Source of the DNA: Chloroflexota bacterium
GTDB lineage: Bacteria; Chloroflexota; Dehalococcoidia; JACPQF01
Direction: 5' to 3'
Assembly (NCBI GenBank): GCA_016190625.1
Contig: JACPQF010000018.1
Span: 1 to 42,116 of the forward strand
DNA: 42,116 nt
This document shows positions 32,339 through 41,524 of the stretch, piece after piece. Both the position numbers and the translations under genes were made by a program. Each line of letters begins with the position of its first letter. The first letter of the stretch is position 1. The notes beneath the pieces are model-generated. The model saw only the letters and a program-made list of their open reading frames with translations. It was not told the DNA's origin and did not search any database.

Positions 32339-35300
32339 TCACTGCCCCGGGCCAAATTTTTGCAGGCGGTGGTTGTAGGTGTCGGCGACGTAGAGATTGC
32401 CCGCCTTGTCGACGTAGAGGCCCACGGGCTGGCGGAACTGCCCAGACGCGACGCCGGCCTCGCCCAGGGCGCCCTGCGGCTTCATGTCCCGGTCGTACCT
32501 CACCACCAGGTGCCGTTCGGGCTCCGTGGCGTAGATCGAGCCGTCGGGCGACACAGCCAGATGTCCGCCATTGGCAGCCACCGCTTCCGGCACCCGCCAT
32601 TGGGCCACGTAGCTGTAGCTGGCGTCGAACTTCTGAATGCGCTTGTTTCCCGCGTCGGCCACCAGAAGACTCCCGTCTTCGAGGACCACGACGTCCACGG
32701 GCTCCAGCAACTGCCCGTCTCCGCTGCCCTTCACGCCGAAGGCCCCGACGTATTCGCCCGAGCTGCGATAGATCACGATGCGGCAGCCCCCGGTGTCGGC
32801 CACGTAGATGTTATCCTTCCCGTCGATACCCATTCCCCGCGGATGGAAGAACTGACCCTGCGGTCCGGCGAACTTCCCCTTGAACCTGCCATTGTTGTCG
32901 AACCGGTGGACCCAGCCGGTCGTCGAGTCGAGAACCAGCACCTGGTTCTGGCTGTCGATAACGATGGCCAGCGGCTCCTGAAACTCGCCGTCGCCATTAC
33001 CCTTCTTGCCGAACTTTCCGAGGAACTTGCCGCTGGCATCGAACTTCTGGACGCGGGCGTTCGCCGTGTCTACGACAAAGATATTACCATCTCTGTCAAC
33101 TGCCACGTCTCTCGGCTCGTTGAACTCGCCATCGCCATTGCCCTTCCGACCTATCTCCAACATGGGCTGGACGCGCCGGGATGGCACCACAGGCGCCGGA
33201 CTGGGGGTAGGAGTGGCAACCGGCGGCGGCTTGGCCACCACGGGAGCGGGCTGCTGGACAACCGGCGTCGGTATGGCAGAGGGGGGAGGGTAGGATCCTT
33301 GGGGTGGGAAGAGATACTCCGACGGTATGAGCTCCCGGTTCTTCCCCGGCATTGTCCAGTAGAGGTAGACATGGGAGAACGAATCTCTATCCTGAAAGCG
33401 CAAAGTTATGTCATGCAGCCCGGCTTGAAGGTTAACTGGAGCCTCGAGATAGCGGTTGTTCACCTTGTTGTCCACTGCCACTTTCCCATCGATGAAAAGT
33501 TGAGAGGAGCTAATGGACTCGGTGCCGAAGGTGTAGCGTCCGGCCGTGGGCGCGTATACCTTCCCCGTCCATTCCACGCTATAGGGCCGGGGAAGGGGAA
33601 TGACATGAAAGTAGAACGCCACGGACGGGTCGATTTGGGCGAGGGCTGGCGCCCCCTGCCAGTCCGGCGTCCGGTAGTACTTGCCCAGGAGGCCGTTGTT
33701 GGTAACCGGCGGCACGAATAGATAGTCAGGGCTGATGACGGCCATCTGGCTCCCCGGCATCTGCCATTTGACCACAAGACCATCGTCTCCCTCCCTCACT
33801 CCGGCCGTAAGGCGAAAGGCGTGGTTTCCTTTGGCCAGAGTGACCTGGGCCACGGGGTTTTCCGGCGCTGTTACCAGAGCTGTTTCGTCGAGATAAAGGG
33901 TCGCTTCGGTTTTTCCCTCGATGGCGAATTGGTAGGCGCCGTATTGCGGCGCGTAGAGGGTGCCCTGCCATTCGCCTACGAAGGGCGGCGGCAACGGCGT
34001 GACCTTGCCCCAGTCGAACTCCGGGCGATCGATCTTTACCGTGGTCGCCGGATCGCCTTCTTTCTCCTCGCCGGGATAGTAGGCACCATTCACTCCCTGG
34101 ATTCGCTGGATCTCCTCGCGGCTGATGTATGCGTCGAATATCGACGGCGGGCTCCCATATGGCTGATTGGTGACCTCCTCGAACCTGCCGCCCGGATAGT
34201 ATCGCTTCAATTGATAGTAGGAGGATAGTTGCTGCGGCTCGAGAAAGATGGCCACTCCCTTCTTCTGGGTACGGAGCGGGATGCCATTGGCCACGTCGAA
34301 CACCTGGTAGGACGGCGCATCCGGCGTGAGAAAGCGAACCGTCGGATGGCCGTTGTAGAGCGAGGAAACGTAGACGTCATAGTCCGCGGACCTCAGATCC
34401 CGCAGCCGGTAGGCGATGGCCGTTTCCGCCGTAGAGAACGCATTCCACGAGGCGAAGCTAGCCGCCTGCCGGTGGAAATAGTCGTAGTGGTTCACCCGGC
34501 CAACCCAGGCCAGAGCCACCACCACCCCCAACGACCCCACCCCAACCCACAACGGCCTCCTTCCAAGCGCATGTGATAGCCATTCCCATGCGTGTCCATC
34601 TGTGTTCATCCTTCCTAAAGAAGGACTCATCTGCGGTTTCAACCGGCGCTGCATATCGAGCGCCTGCCAGAGCAGGCCCAGGGGCACCGCAGCGAAGGCG
34701 AAAACAGCCGGAATGACGCCGATCGAGCGCAGAGCCTGGGGCGCCTCGAAGTCTACCGAATAGACCCCGCCGAAGATCATGACGCCGAACATAGCGACGA
34801 AGGCAAAATGGGCGGGCTTTCGCCAGTTCCAAAGGCTGTAACCGAAGCCGAGGACGAACAGGGCGGCGGTGAGCTGGTCGAGCATGGGCTCCCCTGGAAT
34901 GTTATGGCGGCCGTTGGGGTCGCCCCTCACGTTGAACATGAGCAGATGCTTCTGGATATTGCTCCAGAGCGCCGCTTTCCCCTGCTCTTCGGTCTTGCCG
35001 GCGAACACCGAGGCCGTGTCCGTGCGGGCGGCGAAGGCCTTGGGATTGTCGTAGGCGTATTTCAGCAGTGGCGAGGCCACTAGCACGGCGGCGAAGACGA
35101 AGGCCACGAGGCCGGGAAGCGCGGTCCGGAAGCTACGAAGCTCGAAGATGAGCTTGCTGGCCAAGAACAGGACTATGACCACCGGAAAGAGGCGAAAAGC
35201 CATGTAGGAATGCGCTCCCAGACCGAGGGCAAGCCCTCCCAGAGCGAAGTCGGTGGCTTTCTTAGTGCGAAAGCCCCGCTCGAGAAAGTAGAGGCTGGCG

Positions 35301-36247
35301 CAGGCGAGTAATGGCAGAAAGGCGGCGTCGAAGGCGATCCGGCTGAAGTTGACGTGCCAGCGGGATACCGCCAGCAGAAAGGCTCCTACCAGAGCCGCGT
35401 GGGGTCCGAAGAACTGGCGCAGGAGCCGGTAGAATACCGGAATGGTCAGCACCCCCACCACCGCCGCGGTCAGCCGCAGCGCGAATAGATCCGCTCCCAA
35501 CAGTTTGAAGAAGAGGGCGTTGACGTAGAACGATAGAGCGGCGCGGCCGAAATTGGCCTCGAAGTAGACGGGGAAAGCCTTTCCTGCCGCCACCGTCATG
35601 GAGTCCAGCCCGTTCACCGCCTCGTCGAACCAAACGCCGAAGGGCATGCTGTCCAGAGAAGGGAAGCGCATGTAGGCCGCCACAAGGGTGATGACGACGA
35701 TCGCCACGAGCTCCCAGTTGGGAGTCCAATCCCTACGTGCTTCGGCGGGTCCACGTCCGGCTGAAGCCTCGACGTCCTGAGTTGAAGTTCTGGCTATAAC
35801 CTCGACATACTTGCCTGTTGCCCCGGACGTTGAGGCTTTAGCCGGAAACGCCCTTCGACCCGACAGGCCGGCCGCAGAATCCCAGGCCCGCACGGCTACG
35901 ACAAAGAAGACAACACCGCCGAGGAAAGCGAGCCAGCCATGGAGGGGTATCAGATTGCCCTTGAGGGTGGACAGAGCGTAAATGCCGAGTGCAATGGCGA
36001 AAAGGCCGCAGGTCATCGCCGACCAGAGAGCGCTCAGGGATAGGCTCTTCCCCGCAGGGGCAACGCCACCCGAAACCGTCCCGCCCCGCGGAAACGCAAC
36101 CAGGAGCAGAGCGCAGCCGACTCCGAAGACGAACAGGGCGTCGGAGATGAACGGCCTGCTCGCCATGAAGTTCTGACCCAGGGCGCCTGCGCCAATCGCG
36201 AGCAGGCCAAGCAGAAGGCTTTTGCTGGATTTGCGTCGGTAAGGCAC
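32339..36247 (-). CDS. GT39-like membrane glycosyltransferase with two PA14-like modules and six-bladed NHL propeller
   Basis: 1302 residues from a GTG at 36247. The GT-C membrane module covers about residues 1-590, with its acidic motif FGVWFDEAVNG (near 206) and WHVNFSRIAFD. Two PA14-like beta modules follow: about 752-845 (GEWQGTLYAPQYGAYQFAIE) and about 849-980 (LLGKYYRTPDW, YLYWTMPG). PA14 domains commonly bind glycans. A Pro-rich linker (about 985-1026) leads to six NHL repeats, for example VADTYNHRLQKFG. About 31 residues (134-164) are encoded by an inverted-repeat element at 35756-35846. A second repeat-like stretch encodes about residues 537-555. The C-terminal half should be outside the cell membrane. 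Confidence 0.87.
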   Translation of the reverse strand: MPYRRKSSKSLLLGLLAIGAGALGQNFMASRPFISDALFVFGVGCALLLVAFPRGGTVSGGVAPAGKSLSLSALWSAMTCGLFAIALGIYALSTLKGNLIPLHGWLAFLGGVVFFVVAVRAWDSAAGLSGRRAFPAKASTSGATGKYVEVIARTSTQDVEASAGRGPAEARRDWTPNWELVAIVVITLVAAYMRFPSLDSMPFGVWFDEAVNGLDSMTVAAGKAFPVYFEANFGRAALSFYVNALFFKLLGADLFALRLTAAVVGVLTIPVFYRLLRQFFGPHAALVGAFLLAVSRWHVNFSRIAFDAAFLPLLACASLYFLERGFRTKKATDFALGGLALGLGAHSYMAFRLFPVVIVLFLASKLIFELRSFRTALPGLVAFVFAAVLVASPLLKYAYDNPKAFAARTDTASVFAGKTEEQGKAALWSNIQKHLLMFNVRGDPNGRHNIPGEPMLDQLTAALFVLGFGYSLWNWRKPAHFAFVAMFGVMIFGGVYSVDFEAPQALRSIGVIPAVFAFAAVPLGLLWQALDMQRRLKPQMSPSLGRMNTDGHAWEWLSHALGRRPLWVGVGSLGVVVALAWVGRVNHYDYFHRQAASFASWNAFSTAETAIAYRLRDLRSADYDVYVSSLYNGHPTVRFLTPDAPSYQVFDVANGIPLRTQKKGVAIFLEPQQLSSYYQLKRYYPGGRFEEVTNQPYGSPPSIFDAYISREEIQRIQGVNGAYYPGEEKEGDPATTVKIDRPEFDWGKVTPLPPPFVGEWQGTLYAPQYGAYQFAIEGKTEATLYLDETALVTAPENPVAQVTLAKGNHAFRLTAGVREGDDGLVVKWQMPGSQMAVISPDYLFVPPVTNNGLLGKYYRTPDWQGAPALAQIDPSVAFYFHVIPLPRPYSVEWTGKVYAPTAGRYTFGTESISSSQLFIDGKVAVDNKVNNRYLEAPVNLQAGLHDITLRFQDRDSFSHVYLYWTMPGKNRELIPSEYLFPPQGSYPPPSAIPTPVVQQPAPVVAKPPPVATPTPSPAPVVPSRRVQPMLEIGRKGNGDGEFNEPRDVAVDRDGNIFVVDTANARVQKFDASGKFLGKFGKKGNGDGEFQEPLAIVIDSQNQVLVLDSTTGWVHRFDNNGRFKGKFAGPQGQFFHPRGMGIDGKDNIYVADTGGCRIVIYRSSGEYVGAFGVKGSGDGQLLEPVDVVVLEDGSLLVADAGNKRIQKFDASYSYVAQWRVPEAVAANGGHLAVSPDGSIYATEPERHLVVRYDRDMKPQGALGEAGVASGQFRQPVGLYVDKAGNLYVADTYNHRLQKFGPGQ
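34593..34637. repeat. Short repeat-like stretch within a coding sequence
   Basis: The plus strand reads GTGTCCATCTGTGTTCATCC, then, after a 12-base gap with a small hairpin (TCCTAAAGAAGGA), CATCTGCGGTTTC. It resembles dispersed ATCTGTGTTCATC-type repeats of environmental genomes (memory, not verified). It is read in frame as LKPQMSPSLGRMNTDGHA in a loop between membrane segments of the 1302-residue protein. Confidence 0.4.
35756..35846. repeat. MITE-like inverted-repeat element, copy 2, in frame inside a glycosyltransferase gene
   Basis: The 22-base arms 35756-35777 and 35825-35846 are complementary with two mismatches and share the core CCGGCTGAAGCCTC with copy 1 at 1116-1250. The unit of about 91-93 bases adds roughly 31 codons (FPAKASTSGATGK...DVEASAG) without a stop, between N-terminal membrane helices and the catalytic domain. 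Confidence 0.8.
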
Positions 36248-36253
36248 TAGACC

Positions 36254-39200
36254 CTACTTCAATGCTTCAAACTTCTGAATCCGATGGTTTCCCGAGTCCG
36301 CCACGTAGATGTTGCCCGCGGCGTCCGTCGTCACGCCGATGGGCAGGTTGAACGAGCTGCTGTCCGTGCCCGGCTTGTTGATAACGGCCAGCAGGGTTCC
36401 TCCCGGCGAGAAACGAAGCAGCCTATGGTTTTCCGGGTCAGCCACTAACACGTTCCCCGCTGGCTCGACCGCCAGGTGAGGCTTGTTCATCACTCCCGTG
36501 CTCTCCCAGCCGTTAACGGGTATCTGGGCGACGAACCGGAAGTCCTTATCAAACTTCTGGATGCGGTGATTCCAGGTGTCGGCCACATAGATAGTGCCTT
36601 CGACGTCGACGCCTATTCCCACCGGCTCGAGGAACTGGCCCTCACGACTGCCTATGCCGCCGAAGGCGCCGAGAAACTCCCCCCGGGAGTTGAACTTCTG
36701 CACCCGGTGGTTGCCCGTATCTGTCACGTAAAGATTTCCCTCGCCATCTACGGCGATACCCCGCGGACCGTAGAACTTGCCGCCGTTGCCCGGCGCCACA
36801 CCCTTGGTATCGACGTTCTCGCCCCACTTGGCGACAAACCGCAGCTCGGAGTCGAACTTCTGGACCCGGTGGTTCCAGGTATCCGCTACGTAGACGAAGC
36901 CCTCGGCGTCGACGGCGATGCCCCAGGCGCCGCCGGTGTTGGGCATGAACTCGCCCTCGCCGGTGCCCTCTCGTCCGACCTGAGCCAGGAACTTGCCCGT
37001 GGCGTCGAACTTCTCGACGCGGCGGTTGAGGCTATCCATCACGTAGACGTTGCCCTGTTTGTCGACCGCCACCGCCTTTGGTTCGCTCAATTGCCCGGTA
37101 GCGCTGCCCTTGGTCCCGATGGTGATCACGCTTCTTACATTAAGCTGCCGCTCGGTGTATTCCCGTGGTGGCTCTGGCGGCGCCGCCCGCGTGATGGTCG
37201 TCCCCACCAGATCCTTTTGCACGTAGAACTGGCCATTTTCCGAGCCGAGCTGGTTGGGAATGTCGCGATAGAGGAGATACCTCCACCATCGCCCCCAGTT
37301 GGCGCCATCGAAAAGGCTATTCCAGAAGCCGCCGGGAGTCAGACCGCGGTAGTCCTCGGGAAACCACCACCGGTGGTGGTACTTCTGCGGCAAGCCGTAC
37401 TTGGTCAGGAAGGGCTTCGCTTTGTCTGCGTTGCCGTCGTGCAACAGGAGTATGGAGCCAATCGGTGGGCCGCCGATGTTGGACAGGACAGGATAGTCGA
37501 CGTTCTTGTAGTCCCGCAGGTACCAGGCCCAGGGCCAGGAGAAGCCGCCGTTGGCATCCACGGTGATCTTGAGGTCCTTGCCCTGCCCGGACCGCAGGGC
37601 GATCCGGTCTATTTCCTCCTTGATCTTGGGAACCTCGGGTGAGGTCTGAGTGTAGACGAGCATCTCTACCGGTATATCCCCGTTCTTGTAGGTAACCAAA
37701 AAGGCAGAGCGCACAGTGAGAAGGAACATGACGGCGATGGCCACGAAGCCAAGCACTTGCAGGCTGCGAGCGAGGCCCAGCTTCGACCCGGCCTGCGCCG
37801 CCACGGCCAGACCAATCGCCACGAGTAGCACCAGCCCGATGCCCGACGGGTTCATCCCCACGGCTGCCGAAGCGTTGGCCGGTCCAATCACCCGAAACAC
37901 TGCCAGCATTCCGATTAGCAGAGCGGGGATAAGCAGGGCAAGAGTCAGGCTGTGTCGGTTCAACAGCGTTCGCCAGCGGACCTTGTCGATCATCTCTCCC
38001 AGGAAATCGGCGGCAAGCAGGATGAGTGGCAGCGACATGTGGAGAAGCAGCCAGGGCATCTTCTCTCCAGCCACGGCATAGGCGATAGCGGCGAGAATTG
38101 ACCAGTAGATCAGAAACAGCGCGAAAATGTTTCGTTTTCGCGCGTAATAGACCATCGCTACTAGCGCCAGCGCCACCGGCAGGAACTCATAGACGGCCAG
38201 AAGGATAAGATAGTAATACTGGGGCTGGTCTCCCCGCTTCACCCCGTGTTGAAGAAGCCAGTAACCCAGAGAGCCCCAGATCCCGGTGCCAAACCCGGGG
38301 ATGTTGGTGAAAAAGGTAGTGTACAGAAGCACGTAGATGGCATAGAAGATGCCCGCCGAGATCACCCAGGCTCGTCTGAAGACCCAGTAACCGATCACCC
38401 CCGTGATCGCCAAAGCAGCGGTCACGACCAGTCCCCCAGCTAGGCCGTTATTGGATACATTAATATCTATCTTCAAGGGCTGCCTTGCAAGAATGGCGCT
38501 CAAACCGAGGACTACGCTCAGGGCGTAGAAGCACGCCATGAATACCTGCGCCCAGATCCGCCCCAATAGCCTGCCCACCCCATAAGCGATCAGCGCCCCG
38601 ATCAAAATAGCGGCTAGATTGAAGAGAAACAACCCCAGAATGCTGGCCGGCACCGTGATGGACAGTAGTGATGTTTGACCGAGGAAGTTCAGGTTCAGGC
38701 GTTGCTGGATTATCGTCACCCCAGCCGAGAGCTGGGGAACATAGAAGGTGCCCAAAAACAGGGCCAGGAGCAGCGGCAGGGAATCGACTGCAAGCTGAAC
38801 GTGTTTCCGTGAAAGCCGCACGAGCAGCCAAATGCCACCAGCCACCGGGCCAAGAGAGAGGATGATAATATGAAACGTCAAGTCAAGTCGCAGGAGCCGC
38901 CCAAGGCCGAGGCCCACGAGATAATAGACGAAGAGATAAAGAGTGACCGAGGTAATCTCCTTGGCGGTCAAGTTAAGACGCAGGATCCGCCCGATGCCAA
39001 GAACCAGCATAAATGGGATGAAAATCGCAAGGGTGATGAAGGCAACCTCTTTGGTGGCGAAGCTCAGGCTCACGACGGCCGCGGCGATGTATAGGTAGCT
39101 GTTCCTGCGCTCCGCCACATAACGCCACAGGGCGATGACCAGTAGCATGGTCCAAACGGCGATGTAGATGTCGTTTCTGGCGAAACGGCTGTAGTAGAGC

Positions 39201-39643
39201 ATGTCGGGCGAGAAAGTGAGCATGACTGCCGCCAGAATGGCCCCGGTGCGTCCGAGGAAACCGCGCAGGAAATAGGGCAAAGCTACGAGGACGGTGCCAA
39301 ACAGGGCGGGGACGATGCGCGCCGTGTAGTCGCTGACGCCAAACAAGAAGTAACCAAGGGCAATGGCATGGAACTGGAACGGCCCGTGCATCATCGGGTC
39401 GTGCTGGTAGCCCCGTCCCGAAAACAGGTAGTAGGAGTAGAGCGCGTGGAGACTCTCATCATGATGGAGCGCCCTCGTCCCGAGGTCCCAGAACCGCAGG
39501 GTCGCGGCGACCAGCACCAGCGCCGCATAGGCGGCGATCTCCCAGTTGAGCGAGATAGCACCAAAGACGGGCAGACCGAGGGCCGAGCCTCTGGCAGTCG
39601 CCCCTTCGTCGATTATTGCGGGTCGTTCCATTGTCTGAGACAT
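36254..39643 (-). CDS. Agl23-like (TIGR03663-type) membrane protein with C-terminal six-bladed NHL propeller
   Basis: 1129 residues from an ATG at 39643. The N-terminal signature ALHHDESLHALYSYYLFSG (acidic pair Asp62-Glu63) followed by HDPMMHGPFQFHA is that of the 'flippase activity-associated protein Agl23' family of Chloroflexota and archaea, itself a GT-C/GT39-like fold. About 13 or more membrane helices run to about residue 660. A soluble region precedes six clear NHL repeats from about 835 to the end (VADTWNHRVQKFD, VTDTGNHRVQKFN, VADSGNHRIQKFE). In the family the propeller is not obligatory. The role is probably in transfer or export of lipid-linked sugars. Confidence 0.88.
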   Translation of the reverse strand: MSQTMERPAIIDEGATARGSALGLPVFGAISLNWEIAAYAALVLVAATLRFWDLGTRALHHDESLHALYSYYLFSGRGYQHDPMMHGPFQFHAIALGYFLFGVSDYTARIVPALFGTVLVALPYFLRGFLGRTGAILAAVMLTFSPDMLYYSRFARNDIYIAVWTMLLVIALWRYVAERRNSYLYIAAAVVSLSFATKEVAFITLAIFIPFMLVLGIGRILRLNLTAKEITSVTLYLFVYYLVGLGLGRLLRLDLTFHIIILSLGPVAGGIWLLVRLSRKHVQLAVDSLPLLLALFLGTFYVPQLSAGVTIIQQRLNLNFLGQTSLLSITVPASILGLFLFNLAAILIGALIAYGVGRLLGRIWAQVFMACFYALSVVLGLSAILARQPLKIDINVSNNGLAGGLVVTAALAITGVIGYWVFRRAWVISAGIFYAIYVLLYTTFFTNIPGFGTGIWGSLGYWLLQHGVKRGDQPQYYYLILLAVYEFLPVALALVAMVYYARKRNIFALFLIYWSILAAIAYAVAGEKMPWLLLHMSLPLILLAADFLGEMIDKVRWRTLLNRHSLTLALLIPALLIGMLAVFRVIGPANASAAVGMNPSGIGLVLLVAIGLAVAAQAGSKLGLARSLQVLGFVAIAVMFLLTVRSAFLVTYKNGDIPVEMLVYTQTSPEVPKIKEEIDRIALRSGQGKDLKITVDANGGFSWPWAWYLRDYKNVDYPVLSNIGGPPIGSILLLHDGNADKAKPFLTKYGLPQKYHHRWWFPEDYRGLTPGGFWNSLFDGANWGRWWRYLLYRDIPNQLGSENGQFYVQKDLVGTTITRAAPPEPPREYTERQLNVRSVITIGTKGSATGQLSEPKAVAVDKQGNVYVMDSLNRRVEKFDATGKFLAQVGREGTGEGEFMPNTGGAWGIAVDAEGFVYVADTWNHRVQKFDSELRFVAKWGENVDTKGVAPGNGGKFYGPRGIAVDGEGNLYVTDTGNHRVQKFNSRGEFLGAFGGIGSREGQFLEPVGIGVDVEGTIYVADTWNHRIQKFDKDFRFVAQIPVNGWESTGVMNKPHLAVEPAGNVLVADPENHRLLRFSPGGTLLAVINKPGTDSSSFNLPIGVTTDAAGNIYVADSGNHRIQKFEALK

Positions 39644-39656
39644 GCGCAGTCGCCTT

Positions 39657-41513
39657 TCACTTTTGCAGATACAGCATCATCGGCTCGGCCTGCCGTGTTT
39701 CGGGCGCGTCTCCGAACATCAGCCAGCGCCACAGTCCTCGCAGATTGCCCGCGTCGCCATTCCAAATGCTGCCGAGCGCGGCTTTTCGGGCGTAGTAGTC
39801 CTCGAGCTTGACATCCGGCGGCGGTTCCACCGGCCAGAAAATGGCCTGTGTGCCCGGCTTAGGCTTCGCCGTGTACTCCACCGATAGGTAGTTCCTCAGG
39901 TACCACTGAATAGGCAGCCTCAGGCCCGGCTCCACGGCAATACTGATGCTCTTCCCCAAGAATTTGGCAGTCGCCACGTCATCCACTTCACTAACGGCGT
40001 CCACCAGAGACCGGGACGTCGTCCTTCCCGGCAGGCCAGCCAGACCCCGATCTTCAGTCCCGGCGAAGGCGGTCCGCCAGGTCGAGTGAACGGAGTAGCC
40101 CAGTAGCAAGACCAGGCCGACGAGCACCGCCCTGCGGCTCACCCGCTTACCTCCATAGACTAGCGAGGCCAGGACGAGAGTGGCGGCAATAGTCAATGCC
40201 AAGAGCGCAAGTGTCCACTGGTACCACATGGCCACCTGACCTTTCCGCGTCAGGTCGTCAAACGCGAGGAAGGCGTAAACCAGCAAGGGCGCCGCGCCCA
40301 GGAGGAGCCAATCGCCAACGCCCGTTTGCCGCTCGCCGGTTGCTGCGCAGGTGAGACGGGCATCGCCCCAGCGCAGTTCGCCGACGAGCGCGCCGGCGAG
40401 AAGGGTCAATGGCAGCACAGAGGCGATCAATTGGCCGCCATATTTGTCGGCAGCAAAGGCGCCGACGAGGACGCCAGCTAGGGACCAAAACACCAGAAGG
40501 CCCGCCAAACCAGGCGATCGCCGGCTCGAAGGCTTCAGCCACAGCCGAACGTAGTAGACAGCGGCCGCCAGGCCAAACATGGTGACCAGCGGCTCGATGC
40601 CAAACAGCAGTTGCAGATGATAGTACCAGGGTCTGCCATCCGGCACGAGGTTGAACTGGGCGATCCAAGCCGACAACGCCGGCAGTCTCAACCCGAAAAG
40701 ATCGCCGAGAAAACCGGTAGCCACGAGGACGAACCCACCGATCAGGACGATGGCCGTTAGCTTGGCGGTCTCCCGATCTTCCCTGAAGCCGCGCCAGGCC
40801 TGGGCGTACTCGTTTGATTTCTTGCCTAGAGCTGCCAACAAGGCGAAGAACACGGCCAGAACAAGGAGAGTGGACAGGCCGGGAGCGCCGGAGTTTAGAA
40901 ACAGGGCGACGAGGCCGGCGCCAGCCACCGCCCACCGGGGCTTCTTCTCGTCGACGTAGCGGAGGAGGCAAATGAGAAGGCCGAGGCTCAGGGCAGCGGC
41001 GAAGATGTCGCCCGAAAGCGTCCGCGAGTAAGATACGAAAGTCGGCGACACTGCCAGGAACAGCGATGCCATTACGGCGCCGAGCCGGCCAAGCCGGTCC
41101 CGTAGGAGCCACGGCAGCAAGACCATCGCCGATCCGATGGCCGTGGGCGCCAGCCGCGCAATCGCGTCGTTGTCGCCCAGGCCGAAAAAGGAAAGGGCAG
41201 CGGCGAGAGTGACGAGAGGCTCTGGCGAGACCGGCGGGATTTCTCCCCGGATTAATTGCCAGGCCCCCAGCGCTCGCGTCGCCTCCCCCGGGTCGAGGGG
41301 AGCGCCGCCGAGGTGGGCGAGGCGAATGGCCAGTCCGACGACGAAGATAGCGCCAAAGGCCGCCATCTCGGCTGTGAGGACACCGCGCAGGGTCGATGAG
41401 GTGCGAAGCGCCGCAGACTGGACCGGAGCCGCAACCGCCGGCACGTTCCGCCTGGCCAGGCGGGCCCGCCTGCGCCTATCCGCGTTGACCCTTCCGTTTT
41501 CGGGTGTGGACAT
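39657..41513 (-). CDS. Agl23/GT39-like integral membrane protein without propeller
   Basis: 618 residues. A basic cytoplasmic tail (about 1-45, rich in Arg) precedes many membrane helices. The first outer loop reads GGAPLDPGEATRALGAWQL, the position where the Agl23 neighbour has HHDESLHA, so the Asp-Glu pair is replaced by Gly-Glu, and later VSPTFVSYSRTLSGDIFAAA aligns with the neighbour's FSPDMLYYSRFARNDIYIA. It is therefore a diverged paralogue of the next gene, perhaps an inactive or altered-donor partner. The C-terminal soluble domain of about 110 residues (IAVEPGLRLPIQWYLRNY) resembles that of the Agl23 protein just before its propeller. Gaps on both sides are 11-13 bases. Confidence 0.8.
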   Translation of the reverse strand: MSTPENGRVNADRRRRARLARRNVPAVAAPVQSAALRTSSTLRGVLTAEMAAFGAIFVVGLAIRLAHLGGAPLDPGEATRALGAWQLIRGEIPPVSPEPLVTLAAALSFFGLGDNDAIARLAPTAIGSAMVLLPWLLRDRLGRLGAVMASLFLAVSPTFVSYSRTLSGDIFAAALSLGLLICLLRYVDEKKPRWAVAGAGLVALFLNSGAPGLSTLLVLAVFFALLAALGKKSNEYAQAWRGFREDRETAKLTAIVLIGGFVLVATGFLGDLFGLRLPALSAWIAQFNLVPDGRPWYYHLQLLFGIEPLVTMFGLAAAVYYVRLWLKPSSRRSPGLAGLLVFWSLAGVLVGAFAADKYGGQLIASVLPLTLLAGALVGELRWGDARLTCAATGERQTGVGDWLLLGAAPLLVYAFLAFDDLTRKGQVAMWYQWTLALLALTIAATLVLASLVYGGKRVSRRAVLVGLVLLLGYSVHSTWRTAFAGTEDRGLAGLPGRTTSRSLVDAVSEVDDVATAKFLGKSISIAVEPGLRLPIQWYLRNYLSVEYTAKPKPGTQAIFWPVEPPPDVKLEDYYARKAALGSIWNGDAGNLRGLWRWLMFGDAPETRQAEPMMLYLQK

Positions 41514-41524
41514 CGCTGCCTGTT

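Noticed and set aside
41470-41500. Another ATCCGC-type repeat at the start of the 618-residue gene
   Set aside because: CTATCCGCGTTGACCC resembles part of the 1313-1345 stretch, but the match is too short to separate from chance in Arg-rich coding sequence.
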